A DNA stretch of 64,000 nucleotides from Ehretia macrophylla (GCA_037974665.1 CM075777.1:9943001-10007000); one strand, 5' to 3'; shown: positions 22,501 through 34,829, counted from the stretch's first letter. Translations and numbers: made by a program. The notes: generated by a model not told the origin, from the sequence alone.

Positions 22501-24975
22501 GGTCCACCAATGAAAGTTACTGGCAATAAAATTTTTGTTCTAATTCTAGACCCTTGTAAATTACCACTTGCCACAACATCCATAATTCCTTGATAATAAT
22601 CACATCTGAGTTTATCCTGGTTGTTTCTAAAAAAATCAAGCCTTTGTGTTTCAATTTTAATGTACATATCAACTATAAATTGCTGAAATAATCTTCCAGT
22701 GTGAATCACTAATGTCTTATCATTCTGTCTTATTTGAAACTTGTAAGCATAATAATCTCGACAGGAAACATAAGATCTTTTTCTTTTTCTCGAATTTGAA
22801 ACTAAATAGTTGTAAGAAGAAAAAATAAAAAAGGGAAAAGAAAAAGAATGTGAGAATTTGTATGTATTCAATTTTATTAAAGAATTTAATTTGCTATAAA
22901 ATTTTTTACTTACCTTGATCCTCTATATTAAGCAAATGTTCTGCTGATTTCATGTAAATAGGTTTTACAATTGATTCTCTTGGACAAACACTTGAAGCAT
23001 TGGTTCTATAAATTGTTCTAGTATTTTCTCTATACCTTTATGCCAACCTGTGTCACCCTTGGAAAAAATCAAGGGATATTGAAGTGGATCATAACAGCCA
23101 AAGTAATATTTGACTCGTTGTTTTTCTCCTGATTTGTTATACACTTTAATATTCCTTCTTTCACTATAGTCGATTTCATATTCTTCAATCCAAATTGCAG
23201 CTACTTGAGAAGCAGTTGGGGCATTGTAGATTCGTTGATCCATCCCTCTATCAGATCTAATAAAGATTCTATAGTCATCAAGATTTTCGATTGATTTCAA
23301 ATTCCTAAAAAAATTGGAATATGGATTGATATCTAAAATCTTGATGATGGATCTAACAATTTCTTCATCTAATAACTTATCTGATGTTGAAATCCTTTTT
23401 TGAATTTCGTCTTCAGTATAAAAGAAGTAAAGTTGTAAGTTTTATGGCTTTGAAGAGTTTGAGTCAATAGGAGACATATAATGATGGACTTGGCCATTAA
23501 CTCTAAAAGTATAGACTCCTTTATTACACTTTGCCAATTCTTTGTCAAAATTTGCTCCAAAAGACGTAAAACAAAAGGCATTATTATATGATCTTACGGA
23601 GTTTCTGAATTGTTTAGCTTTGTCAAAATTTCCAATAAAGAGATCGGACAGCTCTTTTGGCATAATATTTCCTACTAATATAACTTGTCCATTGAGAGAA
23701 CAAAAGCCATTTGGTTTGAATTCGAATCTTTTCGCATCACAAAATGTGTAATTTGGAACATTTTTCAAAATATAAAGTTCACTTGGGAATTGTTCTAATA
23801 TATTATAATTCCCAAGTACCTTTTTGTCCTCAAAACCTAATGCAAATAAAAAGTTGATTAGAAGTAAAATATAAAGTAAAGAGTTTTTGAGGAAAAAAAT
23901 AAGAATTTGAAGATGTAGTAATAAAAGTATAAAAGTAAACTGAGATAGTGAAGTGATGCTGGTCAGATAGATTACTAACATTGTTTTGTTTTTGATAAGA
24001 GTACACTCTGTTGTACAGCTGTATGCACATGGATGTACACTCTGTTAAAGCATACTCAGCTTTACTACAGCTGTATGCATAACAGATCATGTGCAGCCAT
24101 ATGCACAATAGCTTGAAAAGCAAATCAAATGAATTCAACTAATTCTATGCATTTCAGAGATGTATAAATAGATGCACATCCATGTAAATCATTCATTCAG
24201 AAATTGAATCATAATAAAATTCTTTCAAGTATCTATTTCTATCAATTTTGAAGTTGAGCCTAAATTGAAAAGATTAAAATTAAAAATGAGAAAAATACTA
24301 TGCAATATAATAATGAAGATATTATACTAAAGAGAAACTCTTACCCTTTTCAAATATTACAAAACTTGACACCTGATTTTTGTCTTTTGCGTGAAAAGTT
24401 TGAACAGACTATTTATTCCTGAACATAATTAAAGATTATGTCAATAAACTTACTTTGATGATTACTTGATTAGGACAAAGTAAATTTTAATACCAGCTCG
24501 TTGATTATCTTGAGATGGCTCCCTTATAACTATTCCGTTTTGATTTTGAAATCGAAACTGAAAAGAAGGAAATCTATTTTTAGTAATATTCTAGTTAATT
24601 TAATTATAAAAATTTGTTGTATAAATTTGAAATAACACTTATTGGTTCAATTTTATTTGCACTTTCTGATTTAGAACCTGAGATTAAATAAAAATCAAAA
24701 GAATTTTTTAATGAATGAGAAATAAGAGTAGGCAATTTGTTGATATAGGAGAAGACAAAAGGCATAGAGAGATTTATATACCATATCCAAAACATGAAGA
24801 AGATTGCTTTTGAACTTGCGCTTGTTTCCTTTTTGTACTCCGTCGCAAAGAAAGTTCATGTTTTTTTTTTTCTATAGATAGCGAGGCATATCTTTCTCGT
24901 CTTCTTTTGTTAATCTTATCTTTTTCCTCGCGTGACCATTCAAAATAACGTTTCTTCTTAGGTTGTGAGTAAGTA
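19543..24975 (-). pseudogene. Helitron Rep/helicase pseudogene
   Basis: Helitrons move by rolling-circle replication using one protein with an HUH Rep nuclease and a Pif1-like helicase. All regions are recognisable on the minus strand despite frameshifts. They are the basic N-terminus near 24975-24790 (KRRRERYASLS), the N-terminal conserved region 23800-23440 (YTFRVNGQVHHYMSPI), 23300-22965 (YNAPTASQVAAIW, CYDPLQYPLIF), 22800-22470 (SCRDYYAYKFQIR, FIGGPRDM), and the HUH motif 22245-22205 (RGLPHAHFLIIL). The KGHDRV region is at 21830-21800 and Walker A GPGGTGKT near 20798-20780. Then come GGDFRQTLSVV and a C-terminus TMTINKAQ-type block ending in VVYEELLALAST at 19543. Lesions include several frameshifts, Walker B IIWYEAS instead of the usual IIWDEA, shortening around the catalytic tyrosines (KAMTYIYKGHD), and loss of about 28 residues between NKAQT and LSRV. 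Confidence 0.93.
23985..24245 (+). other. Possible LTR-like insert inside the Helitron gene region
   Basis: This contains a TATA-like tgtataaatagatgcac (24162-24178) followed by leader-like sequence, plus repeated words (gtacactctgtt twice, cagctgtatgca twice). It interrupts the Helitron N-terminal region and could be a solo LTR, but I could not define ends or a target-site duplication. Confidence 0.25.
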
Positions 24976-25593
24976 AAATTTCTCTAATCACTGTTCATTC
25001 CGATTATCCTTTCAACAAACATAGAAAAACATGAATTATGAAGAGATCAAAATAACAGCTAACATATTTAAAAACAACATCAAATTAAACAGTATAACAA
25101 ATTTATATTAATATTGATGTACAACAGAAAAAGACGCATGACAAGATAAAACTGTGCTAGCTGTATAAGGGATTCACCAATAACAAACAAATAATGAGAA
25201 GATATATATAGCAAAACAAGAAGCAAAATTAAAGAACACTAAGGAATTTATTTTTACTAAAATAAATAATCATCAAAGTAGATGACCATAACAAATAGAC
25301 TAATCAGCAATCAAATCCACCAAAAAGAAATTTAAAATCAAAAATCAAAAAAGCAAATTGTGCAAAAAATTTAAAATAATAAATAAAACAAGCAAATAAT
25401 GCAGAAACTAAGTGAAGAATTGAAGGTAAGAAACGACCTTGTAATCGGAGTCACGCACAAACATGCACCCCACCATCTGACGAAGATTCGAGAGAAAAAG
25501 GGAATAAAAGAGAGAAATGTTTAGCCTGTGAAGGAGAGAGAGAGAAACGTCTGATCTTTTTGTCAGATTCCATTTTAAAGTTTGCCGGTTCAA

Positions 25594-25793
25594 ATTTCTT
25601 TATTGTAAAGTTGGGGATAAATTTAGGTCGTTGGATGGGTACTGGATGTCAGATTCCATTAAGGTCATTGTTGTCTTAAAATAAAACGTATAAAATATTT
25701 AGCACATGGTACAAGTACTTAACAGCGTTGAATGAGCTATAAATATACCTGTATGGATGCTTTTAACCCTACATATTTTTTTATTAGTAAAGA
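25594..25793 (-). mobile_element. Candidate Helitron 5' end
   Basis: In minus-strand sense the array sequence stops and tctttactaataaaaa begins at 25793. The initial TC and the TTTACTAATA run resemble 5' ends of plant Helitrons, and the next host base is T as expected for insertion between A and T. To the right of this point (25794 onward) the match to the inverted arm resumes. A second TC six bases away (25799) is an alternative. The opposite (CTRR plus hairpin) end was not located. Confidence 0.5.
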
Positions 25794-25924
25794 TAAAGAT
25801 ATATTGGCCAAAATTATTGACAAAAGTTAGTCATGAGGGCTTAATTGTCCTTAGAAAAAGTGGACGTAAGTGGGTAAAATGCCTTTTTACCTGAAAAAAT
25901 AACACTTTGTTTCCCCCAAATTGC

Positions 25925-27678
25925 ATGATGCTAAAGATGAAGAGAAACACAGTGGCCGCTATTGCTTTCGGTGGCTCAACGTTTTCTCCTTCAGCTCAAC
26001 GAGGTACATCTATTAGTCTTTTCTTTATGCACCCACTGATATGTGTTTTCTCATCACGTCTTCAAAGTATGACAAGCCACTGTTCATTTTCACTAAAATC
26101 AAGATTTGGGTTTGAATTCATTAAGGATGTTGATGATGCTATTGCTCTATTTCGTCAAATGGTCCGCATGAGACCTAAGCCTTCTGTCGTACAATACAAA
26201 CTCCTATTGCCGTATGGAACGTGTCAATCTGGGTTTTGCAATCTTGGCCTGCTTTTTCAAGCTTGGGCATGTGCCTAATGTGACTACCTACAGCACTCTA
26301 ATTAAGGGGTTGTTTTTGAAAGATAAGGCTGTTGAGGCTGTGGATCTATTCAAAAAGTTTATCAGAGAGAAACTTTGTGAGCCAAATGAAGTTACTTTTA
26401 CAACCGTAATAGATGGATTTTGCAAATCAGGATATACGAGCAAGGCGCTTGAGCTGCTTAGGTTATTGGAGAAAAGAGACTGTAAACCCACTGTTGAGTC
26501 GTATAGCACTGTTATTGATAGTCTTTGCAAGGATAGAATGGTCAATGATGCTATCAAACTCTTATCCGAAATGATTGACAAGGGCATCCCCCCAAATGTT
26601 GTCACCTACAATTCGTTAATTCATGGATTATGCAATTTTGGCCGGTGGAATGAGGTCAAACAATTATTGAATGAGATGGCCAATTACAAAATCTATCCAA
26701 ATTTACATACTTACAGTGTTTTGGTGGATGCGTTTTGTAAGGAAGGGTTAGTAGAAGATGCAGAGAATGTATTACAAATGATGATCCAAAGTGGTGTGCG
26801 TGCAGATGTAGTTACATATGCTGCACTAATGGATGGATATTGTTTGCGAGGCCAGCTAAATGAAGCACAGAGAGTTCTAGGACGTATGGTGGATGAAGGC
26901 TCAGCTTGATATTATTCATTATAGCATTTTACTGAATGGATTCTGTAAAAATAAGAAAATTGATGATGCGATGTATCTATTTAAGCAAATACCTCGTCGA
27001 GGGTTGGTACCTGATATTGCTACATATAGCACCATCATACAGGGATTATTCCGCATTGGTAGATGTGCTGTTGCACAAGAACTTTTTGAGGATATGCAAT
27101 TGGCAGGCATGGTTCCAGACATTTACACTTATGGTATTATGTTGGACGGCCTTTGCAAGAACGGGCATTTTGAAGAAGCTTTGGTGTTTTTTTCTGATGT
27201 TGAGTGCAAGGGACTAGTTCACCATATTTCTATCTACAGCATCATGATTGATGGACTGTGCAAAAGTGGAAAACTTGATGCTGCTCGCAATATGTTCGAT
27301 AATATTGCTTCCAAAGGGTTGCATCCAAATATTAAGACGTACACTATAATGATCAATGGGCTTTGCCAACAAGGCTCGCTACAAGACGTGAAGAAGCTTT
27401 TTGAGAAAATGGAAAATAGCTGTTGCTTGCCCAATGAAGTTACTTACAATGTTATTGTCCGAGGATTCCTAAAAAAAGGAGGTATCTCTCAAGATGCAAT
27501 GATGTATCTTGAACAAATGATCAAAAGAGGTTTCTCACCTGATGTATTCACATTTTCCATCTTGATAGATCTGCTCCCGGTAGAAAGTCAGGATCCTATA
27601 TTTCAGAATATGATTCAGAAATTGGCTCCTAATGATAGTAGAGGTGCCCCAGTTTCAGGTGCTGTTTTATCTTCTTAA
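25925..27678 (+). pseudogene. RFL-type PPR pseudogene, copy 2
   Basis: This is a P-class PPR gene that would encode roughly 600 residues. The start MMLKMKRNTVAAIAF is chosen because copy 3 has the same start, and the Arg/Ser/Thr-rich, acid-poor first 55 residues look like an organelle transit peptide. Then come FIKDVDDAIALFRQMV and about 14 repeats of 35 residues (for example NVVTYNSLIHGLCNFGRWNE, NLHTYSVLVDAFCKEG, DIYTYGIMLDGLCKNGH), ending GAPVSGAVLSS. RFL proteins act in mitochondria, and some silence male-sterility transcripts. Two lesions break it. About 119 bp, roughly one repeat, is missing after PSVVQY (near 26200) with a frame change. A 2-bp loss near 26900 (DEGSA, stop, versus DEGLKPGIIHY in copies 1 and 3) separates the 26214-26909 and 26893-27678 frames. 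Confidence 0.95.
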
Positions 27679-30104
27679 CTTCCACACGGTATGTTAACAC
27701 TGCAAAGATGTGATCCCTAGGTTTTCTGTAGCTTTCTTGTTCGGCAACTATGATTCAAAAATATATCATGTCTTATGTCACTCATACATATAATTTGTTT
27801 ATATCTTGAAAGATATATTCTTCTTCTGTGGAAGTTTTAGTACATATATATATATTTTTTTTTCTTCATGTTGAAACTGCAAAAATGTCTCTTTGTACCC
27901 TTTTTAGATGTGGCATTCGTAAGAAGTCATGGTAACAAAGAATGTTAGAATATGTTTAAGCAAAATTAATCAAGTACGCACAAGTGTTTGCATTGTGGGG
28001 AACTTTGAATCCCTACTTGTAGTGCACCACATAGCTTTTACAAATATGACCAAAAGGTGGGAAAGATTCTATTTAAAGGACTGTAAAGAAAATTTGGAAA
28101 TATCAAAGTTGGGTTGCGAATGATATATATACTATGTTATGCATCTTCTGAAGTTATAAATGCTCTCTTCTCATGGTGATGGCTTCTGATATATTTTCTC
28201 AGAATTGTTATAAAGTTTGTTTCTCTGGATGCTGTTCTCATAAGGGAGCTCCATGTATCAACTGCAGTCTACATTTTTCTTTCAGTCATTTGCTAAAGAA
28301 AACTTTCTACATATGTTTGCTGTAGGCAATTGATGAAGCTGGACATGAGTGGAGTCGACACAATGCTAAGATAGGTACAGTCCAAAGTGATTGCCGGGTT
28401 CAATCCTAAAGCTCTCTCTTACTTCTATGTCAAATTTGGCCTTGATAAGGGGTTTTTCATTTGAGTGATGATGAAAGTCAATTGAAGATCACCTTTGGCC
28501 TCACTGTGATGAGAAGGTATGCTACCTTACCAGTTGAAGATATGCATCAGCTTTGGATGCAATCAGTTACTTAGTTTTGCACAAGATCTGGAACTTTGTG
28601 ATTGGAGATAAAAGCTGGACTCGTTATCTATACTTAGTTTTGCACAAGATCTGGAACTTTGTGATTGGAGATAAAAGCTGGACTCGTTATCTATCTTGGA
28701 AGATTCGAACAGAGTAGTTAGCCAGCAATCAACTCTTGAGTGTTGTGGTGGCAAAATCCCATCTTCTGCATCTTTTCTTGTGGTGATATTCCTCGTGCTT
28801 GAAATGGGGTGAAGGATATCATCAACTGTGCACAAGATATAAGTTTGTACTCTTTTCGAACTGTTAACCTCGATAACACTTGGTTCATGTACAATATCCT
28901 CTAGAGGAAATCTTCAGATACAGAAGCTGAGTAGGAGAGGCCATCTGTTGATTCAGTCTTCAGATCTAAATTGTTTAGATATTGAAGATTTTCCCCTACT
29001 CACATTATCTGTGTATTTAACTTCTTGTGCAGATTATTTTTCATTCCACAATTGCATAATTATGATGTTTGCTTGTTTTTTGCTGCAGCAGACAATTGTG
29101 CTTACCACTAATTTGGCATTGTATTAGATAATCTGCTTTCTCCTTTTTCTTAAATAGTTCAAAGCCTTCCTGACTAATTTTGTCAATAGACTTGAAGTGT
29201 CTGACAAAGACAAAGTGTGAAGTTTTTAGCTTATGACAAGCGGTGTGGATTTGGGCAAGGTATCACAGTGAGTACTTTGTTGTCATTTGGTTTGCTATTT
29301 AAGGTGTTCTCGATTGATATCCTTCTATGATGTCTATGTGAAAGTGTTAGCAAGAACTAAATTAAGTCTGCGATTTGCAAAATACTTCCACTTGTGCCTA
29401 TTTTATGGTGTTTGTGGACTGCAATATCTAAACATGAGAAGTAATGAAATATGTCACTCTAGTGTGGAAAGATTTCATGAAATATGTCACTCTAGTGTGG
29501 AAAGATTTCATTACTTTGTTGTTTTGATCCCTAAGGAATTCACTTCTGCATGTTGGTTCACCAAAAGAAAACTTTGTTATCTGATTTAGTTTATGAGGTA
29601 ATAGTCCCTAGATGTTTTGCCTCGTTACCATGAATTATTATGTTGAGGAACACTTGGTGATTTAATTTGAGCTGTTAGATCTTTATATGATTATTAACAA
29701 ATGGTAGGAGCATTGTTGATTTTCAAGGTCATCTGCAATAATATCATTACAATATTTCTCTTATAGACATCCACCAGGGTCCCACCCTTACATGATTTTG
29801 TTATGTTCTTTGTCTTGTCGAGTCTTTGACGCTGTGCCATGTCTTTGTGCTTCTGTCGGTGTATGTCGATGAGTGAGAGGATTTCGACCTAAGTGTTGAT
29901 TTCCATCTGGGGTACCGGGTGGATGCTTTAGTCAATTATTTAACAATTTAGTTGCTTGTCGCAGTGTCCTAATTTCTCTTTCACTACATGATTAAAAATT
30001 AATCACATCTATATTGGATTTGTGAAAGTTGTAGATGTTTCCCCCTTTCACTGTTTATCCTATCTATTTATTCTTTCTGTTCTCTTCTTTAATGTCACAG
30101 CAGT
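27679..30104 (+). repeat. Downstream flank of PPR copy 2
   Basis: The flank is shared with 57513 down to 55300 (inverted), and pieces are shared with 1-1680 and 60740-64000. It has no intact gene. Two local tandem duplications are present only here: a 63-bp unit (tagttttgcacaagatct...) at 28569-28694, single in the right arm, and a unit of about 33 bp (gaaatatgtcactctagtg...) near 29446-29511. Confidence 0.85.
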
Positions 30105-31345
30105 AAAAACTGAAGTTGCATATTAGGAGGCTGTCACTTTGAAGAGGCAAGAGGAGCTCATCCGTGAAGAAGAGGTGACCTGGCTGGCCAGGTGAGCAAA
30201 AAGTTGAAGAAAAAGCAGGTATGCTCACACGACTCATATGATCTTTGTTGAAAGCATATAAATGTATAATGATCATCAGACTTCCTGCTTTTAATTGTTG
30301 AGTATGAATTAATACATGGTTTCACTTTTCTCCTCTCACATTCTTCTCCTACACAAGCCCCTTGTCCGCCTTGCTCCAAACTAAGTTCTTTTGCCTTTTT
30401 TTTTTTCTAAAATTCCTTTTGGTTTTCTTCTTCTTCACCAATACTTCTTGAAAAGGATGACTAGGGTTTGTCTTTTCAACAGATTCAGATAAGCTTCAGT
30501 CCATTGCGTCCCAATCTAATTTGTCGTTTTATAGTGGCAGAAAGGGAAGTTTGTACCTTGACTCGAGGTAATTGGTTTGATCATCCATGTCCTTTGTTTC
30601 TGGGCAACCAAAAGTGAAATAATCGTCAAGCCAAGAAAAAAAGAAGGGATGAGAAATCTGATTTGCTGGTGGAGGATAATAGTGAACAAGAGAGTCCCAT
30701 TGGTGAAAGGAAAGAAGACTTGATTGTGCTCCAAATTACTGATACACCAGAAGATATTTCAGGCATTTCTGATTCATTAGATTGTGGTCCAAATTACTTC
30801 TGCCTGATTCAGAAGAGAGAGATACAAGTCCTGTTCACTAGGATACCGACGCATCAGAAGTTACTCCTCCTACAGAAGCCTGTTCACAAGTAAAACAGAG
30901 TGGAATGTGGGGGCAGAGGTCCTTCAGTGATGGATGATAGTTCATGTACCTGTTCACAAATAAAACAGAATAAGTTGCATCAGTAATAATAAATAGCGCC
31001 TATAAAGGGGACCATAGAAAACATAAATCACCAAGTAGGTATCATGTTAGTGTCTTGTCCTTAAGAAGTTCAGTAGATACTAATAGTTCGAGCTGACCCC
31101 AATCACTGAATAAGGCTTTGTTTGGTTTAGATGACTAATTGTTCAGCTTGTCAAATTTTAAGAGGACAGAGCCAGTGTGGCAAGGCAACTTGTGGCAGAG
31201 CTGATTGGGCTAACGGGACACATAATGAATCATTTGAAGCTGTGGCTGATGCGAGGAAATTGGAAGGCGGCTGAACCTGGGCCCAAGCCACTGTTCCTTC
31301 CTCAGAGAAAGTAGCAAGTCATGAGCAGCATGTGACGAAGGTTTG
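30105..31345 (+). pseudogene. TRAF/MATH-protein (MUSE13/14-like) fragment, left arm
   Basis: The exon at 30105-30215 reads KTEVAY, stop, EAVTLKRQEELIREEEVTW. This matches the conserved EVAYQEAVALKRQEELIREEE helix of plant TRAF-domain proteins of the At5g43560/At1g04300 type (MUSE14/MUSE13), which help control immune-receptor turnover. A downstream piece near 31215-31340 (THNESFEAVADARKLEG...SSEKVASHEQ) fits the low-complexity C-terminal part of the same proteins. The MATH domain itself is not present. A CAG-to-TAG stop and a frame disruption after WLAR show it is dead. It has the same orientation as PPR copy 2 and is duplicated with it. Confidence 0.75.
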
Positions 31346-32569
31346 AGAGACTTCACATAACCCCACTTTTCTTGCATTGTAATATTCCCTTTGATTGCTC
31401 ATTTTACAATTTAATTGATATAACAAATCATCAATGTCTAAGTCTTTTCTAGTAAGTGTTAATTATTAGTAATTAAATTTGAGATGCTCTTGATTCGTTA
31501 GCAACTAATATTTGTTATAAATTATTAAGACAAATTTTAAAAATGTCTTTTCAAAGAAAAAATGTTCTGGCAATAACACAATGGCAGTGAGAAGAAAATG
31601 GTGCATGATAGGCAAGTACTACAATATTAGGGGATATTGTTGAAAATAGAGATATCAACCCCAATAGGCCCATTAAACCTTTTAGAAATATGATTGTTCC
31701 ATTATATAATGAGGAGAATACAGTTGATTTTCTATCATTCTATAAAAACAGCTCAAGAGATAAGAGTATTTTCAATTGATATTGTTGTCAGCTTTTTGGA
31801 ACAATTTTTGGGTGTTCCAATTTGGAATATCTTGGAGCTTGCGATTTTTTTTTTAGATTGATTGGAGGCAAAGCCAAGTTACATCAAAATATATACACTA
31901 GAGCGGCACCCATCTAGAGGTCGTTACACCAATCCGATCTCTATCTAAAAGGGGTAGAAGCCCCCATGGTACCTGCTCTAAAATATGATCTCCCAAGTCA
32001 TGCTCCAAGCCAAAATTCGCAAGCCAAGTTACACATGTTAGTTACCCAGAAGTGATTGATTGTACCTTTCATTAATTGATCAACAACTTAGACATAAGCC
32101 TTGATGATCAGTCATTCGTTCTGGTGATCAATTGACCAACTTGCTATTCCTTATTCTAATATTTGCTTGAGACTTCATCGACACCTTCTCATATGATTTT
32201 GTAATTAAATTAAGGCCAAGCAAATGTATTGTACCCTACAAGCTGTGCAAATGAATTTACTCGGTGGGAATTAATAGTTGTCAACTGTTTTTGAATACAG
32301 GATATCTTGCAAGCTTGGGGGGGCCATACACATCTACTATATTATTTGAGTTGAAGCTGCTAAGTTAAGTATGACCACAACTTGTGTTATTTGCCCATTG
32401 TTGTCATTATTTAAACTGGTATCATTACCATGCTTACCTTTTGTATCGTTAAGTTTCGGATATCTGTCTTCTGTTTTCTTTTTGTCTCCGAGCTCAACCT
32501 TCCTTTGAAGTATGTCCTATTAGTAGCCGTTGTTTACTTTTTTCTTTTCTTCTCTTCCGACTCTTGCAG
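31346..32569. other. Inter-exon sequence of the left arm; retroposon-like insert at 31845-32033
   Basis: Most of this aligns with 52560-53930 inverted. Bases 31845-32033 do not: they begin with a T-run (a poly(A) in minus sense) and are bounded by the repeated word aagccaagttaca, consistent with a small retroposon on the minus strand. The right arm has unrelated sequence at this place. No gene was recognised. Confidence 0.45.
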
Positions 32570-33693
32570 ATAAGAATGAGTAAGCAAACATGTTGAAAAA
32601 TGAGCTAGAGATTCTGCAAGTTTGGCTACAAGAATTATTGTTCGAAGAAGAAAATGTAAACTTTGTTTACTTCATAGTTAACACGCTAAATAAGGTATGT
32701 TGAATGTTAAAGTTTGGCTTGTGGAAGTCTTCATTTAATGCATCGAAGTTTGACTTTTAATGAGCCTTTTAGATGCTCTAATCTATTGTATTCCTTCATG
32801 GATGTATAAAAACTTATAGACTTAGAAAATTGATTTTCTTAGCATCACGATGGTCATGAACTTGAATTCGCCTTGTCAAATTTGAGACATATTGTATGCA
32901 TTTGTTAAGATCTTTGAATTTTGTCATAAGAATTGTTGGTGTTGTTAAAAGTAACTCTTTACTGTTTTTAGACGACTAGGAATAAATTTTCAAACAGATA
33001 AAGGTCCATTCGGGTTTCCTATAGTCTTCTTTAGTTGGCGCTTCTTCCTTTGCTCGTAACTTTTTCTTGGATCTCATCGTTGTCAGTTTATAAAAAGAGA
33101 GAAATCTTTATGCATGTGAATGAACGTGTTGAAAACAATAAATATATATGAGTTTTCATTTATAACAATTTAATATTTATTCGATGTGGTTAATTGAATA
33201 CTAGACCAAGTTTTTAATTCGATGAATGATTAATTCCTTACACTTTTTCACGTTTTTAAATAGTATGATTACAAAAGTAGCACTACATACAAATATCATA
33301 ACAAGCCTTTAAAATTGAGAGATATATTGAAGACAATAAATGCTTTTCTAGCAATTTTAGATTATAGATGAGTTAATTGTTCAACTTAATAATAAACTTG
33401 ATGAATCCTTTGCACGTTCTTTCACATTTTTTAAATTACATCAAAATGCACTTTCTGGCTATCTAATTATTGCAATGGTTATGAAAAGTAGCCATTGGTA
33501 CAATGAATTTTTTAGGGTCATTTTCAGAGGTACCATGATGTCATATAGTTCTCTTATATTATAGCCAATGCCACATAACGTATATTTTCTTGCAGCAGCA
33601 CAAACCAGAATTAACATCTGAGATAATGGCTTTCAGGCATGATCTTTTGTCATTTCCAGTATCTGATACATTAAAATGTTTGGAAAAGGAAAG
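32570..33693 (+). pseudogene. Two exon-like blocks of an unrecognised gene, left arm
   Basis: Block 1 (32570-32694), after ctcttgcag and before gtatgt, reads NELEILQVWLQELLFEE then VNFVYFIVNTLNK, with a stop near its start. Block 2 (33596-33693), after tcttgcag and before gtaatt, reads QHKPELTSEIMAFRHDLL then SFPVSDTLKCLEKER. Both have protein-like composition and typical splice borders, and both recur in the right arm at equivalent spacing. I do not recognise the family; the helical, charged character suggests part of a coiled-coil or scaffold protein. Confidence 0.5.
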
Positions 33694-33751
33694 GTAATTA
33701 GCTCGCTCTAAAGTGGCAATATTATCATAAAGTTCAAGGGAAGTTCTTCAA

Positions 33752-33905
33752 TGTGGTTTCCGGCCATTCAGCCCCTCTTACAAACATATGTGGGGCTCAC
33801 TTTTTTACTTCAGGGGTCAAATTGCTGATTGTCATATACAAGTATTTTCTAATTTATGGGATCCACATATTTGTGAGAGGGGCCAAATGGCCGGTTGCCA
33901 TATAC
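33752..33905. mobile_element. Palindromic MITE, left arm
   Basis: About 150 bp whose halves are inverted repeats: ccggccattcagcccctct with acaaacatatgtgg on the left, and ccacatatttgtgagagg with ggccaaatggccgg on the right. A partner is at 51219-51376 in the right arm, and a half-copy lies near 14905. Confidence 0.75.
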
Positions 33906-34059
33906 AAGCATTTTCCAAAGTTCAATAGTTGGTGGTGGTTGCAGAAGTACCCAACTTATTATTTTATCAACTGCAGATTTAGGACTTCAAACTGCAGAGA
34001 CACACTGCAAACAATGCAAGAAATTTATCAGAACTTCCCTAGTGTGGTCTCTTCTTTAT

Positions 34060-34527
34060 CTGGAATAAAGGTAACACAGAAAGGAATAAAGGTAACCCAT
34101 TTTTCTGTGTTGGGTGTGATCATACCAACACATACACCAAATCGAATAAGAACTCCAAAGTTATAGCTTGTTTGAGCGAGAGTATTATCAGGATGGGTGA
34201 CCCTTTTAAAAAGTTCTCATGTTGCACCAATTTAAAAATAATAAATAAACAAATTAACCCATTTTTCTCTATTTCTCGTGGGAAGTATGTTATCTCTTTT
34301 TCTATCTCCCTTTTGCTTCTACCTGGAAAAGTTTGGAGAAGTGTTTCTTTGGTGGGAAATTGTTTTGGATGAGTCTCTACCAGTGCCCCAGTATCTAATT
34401 TCATAGTTTCCAATGAAATTTGATATTTCTTGATTTTGGTGTTGATTGTTTGATCTAGCCACTGTATATCGTTATCGTTACTATTACATAGAATTTGTTG
34501 CAGCAAAAGCTCACTGTGAGCTAAATC
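34060..34527 (-). mobile_element. Left-arm-specific insert with a 142-residue open frame
   Basis: The right arm reads directly from gcggtctcttatttattc into tttgttgtcatgatcg (51065 down to 51025), whereas the left arm has about 470 bp between the equivalent points. The insert carries most of a 142-residue minus-strand frame (34120-34548) of unknown type, without a recognisable domain. A short direct repeat, aataaaggtaac, occurs twice at its left end. It is either an insertion in the left arm or a deletion in the right; the class is unknown. Confidence 0.55.
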
Positions 34528-34829
34528 TTTGTTATCATGATCGTTCAACTCATTGTATATATAAATTTGTCGAATAGTATTTTTTTGCTAAATCTGCAAG
34601 AGTGTCTTTATAAAATGAAAATATGAATATCTACAAGGATGTCGATGTCCAAGTGTCCAAGATCAAGAAAAGGCCACAAGTCGGCAAAAAGAGAAACAAA
34701 AACAAAGGATCAACACATTACCACTATCGGTAATGTCAAAGAAACCTAAATGATTACATTTTCAATTTGCCACCTAGTACATGTAGATCTATTAAGGCTC
34801 GAATTTGAAAACTTGCTACCAACCAAGTA

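Noticed and set aside
19691..22513. Plus-strand frames across the Helitron gene
   Set aside because: They are shadows of the minus-strand Rep/helicase coding sequence.
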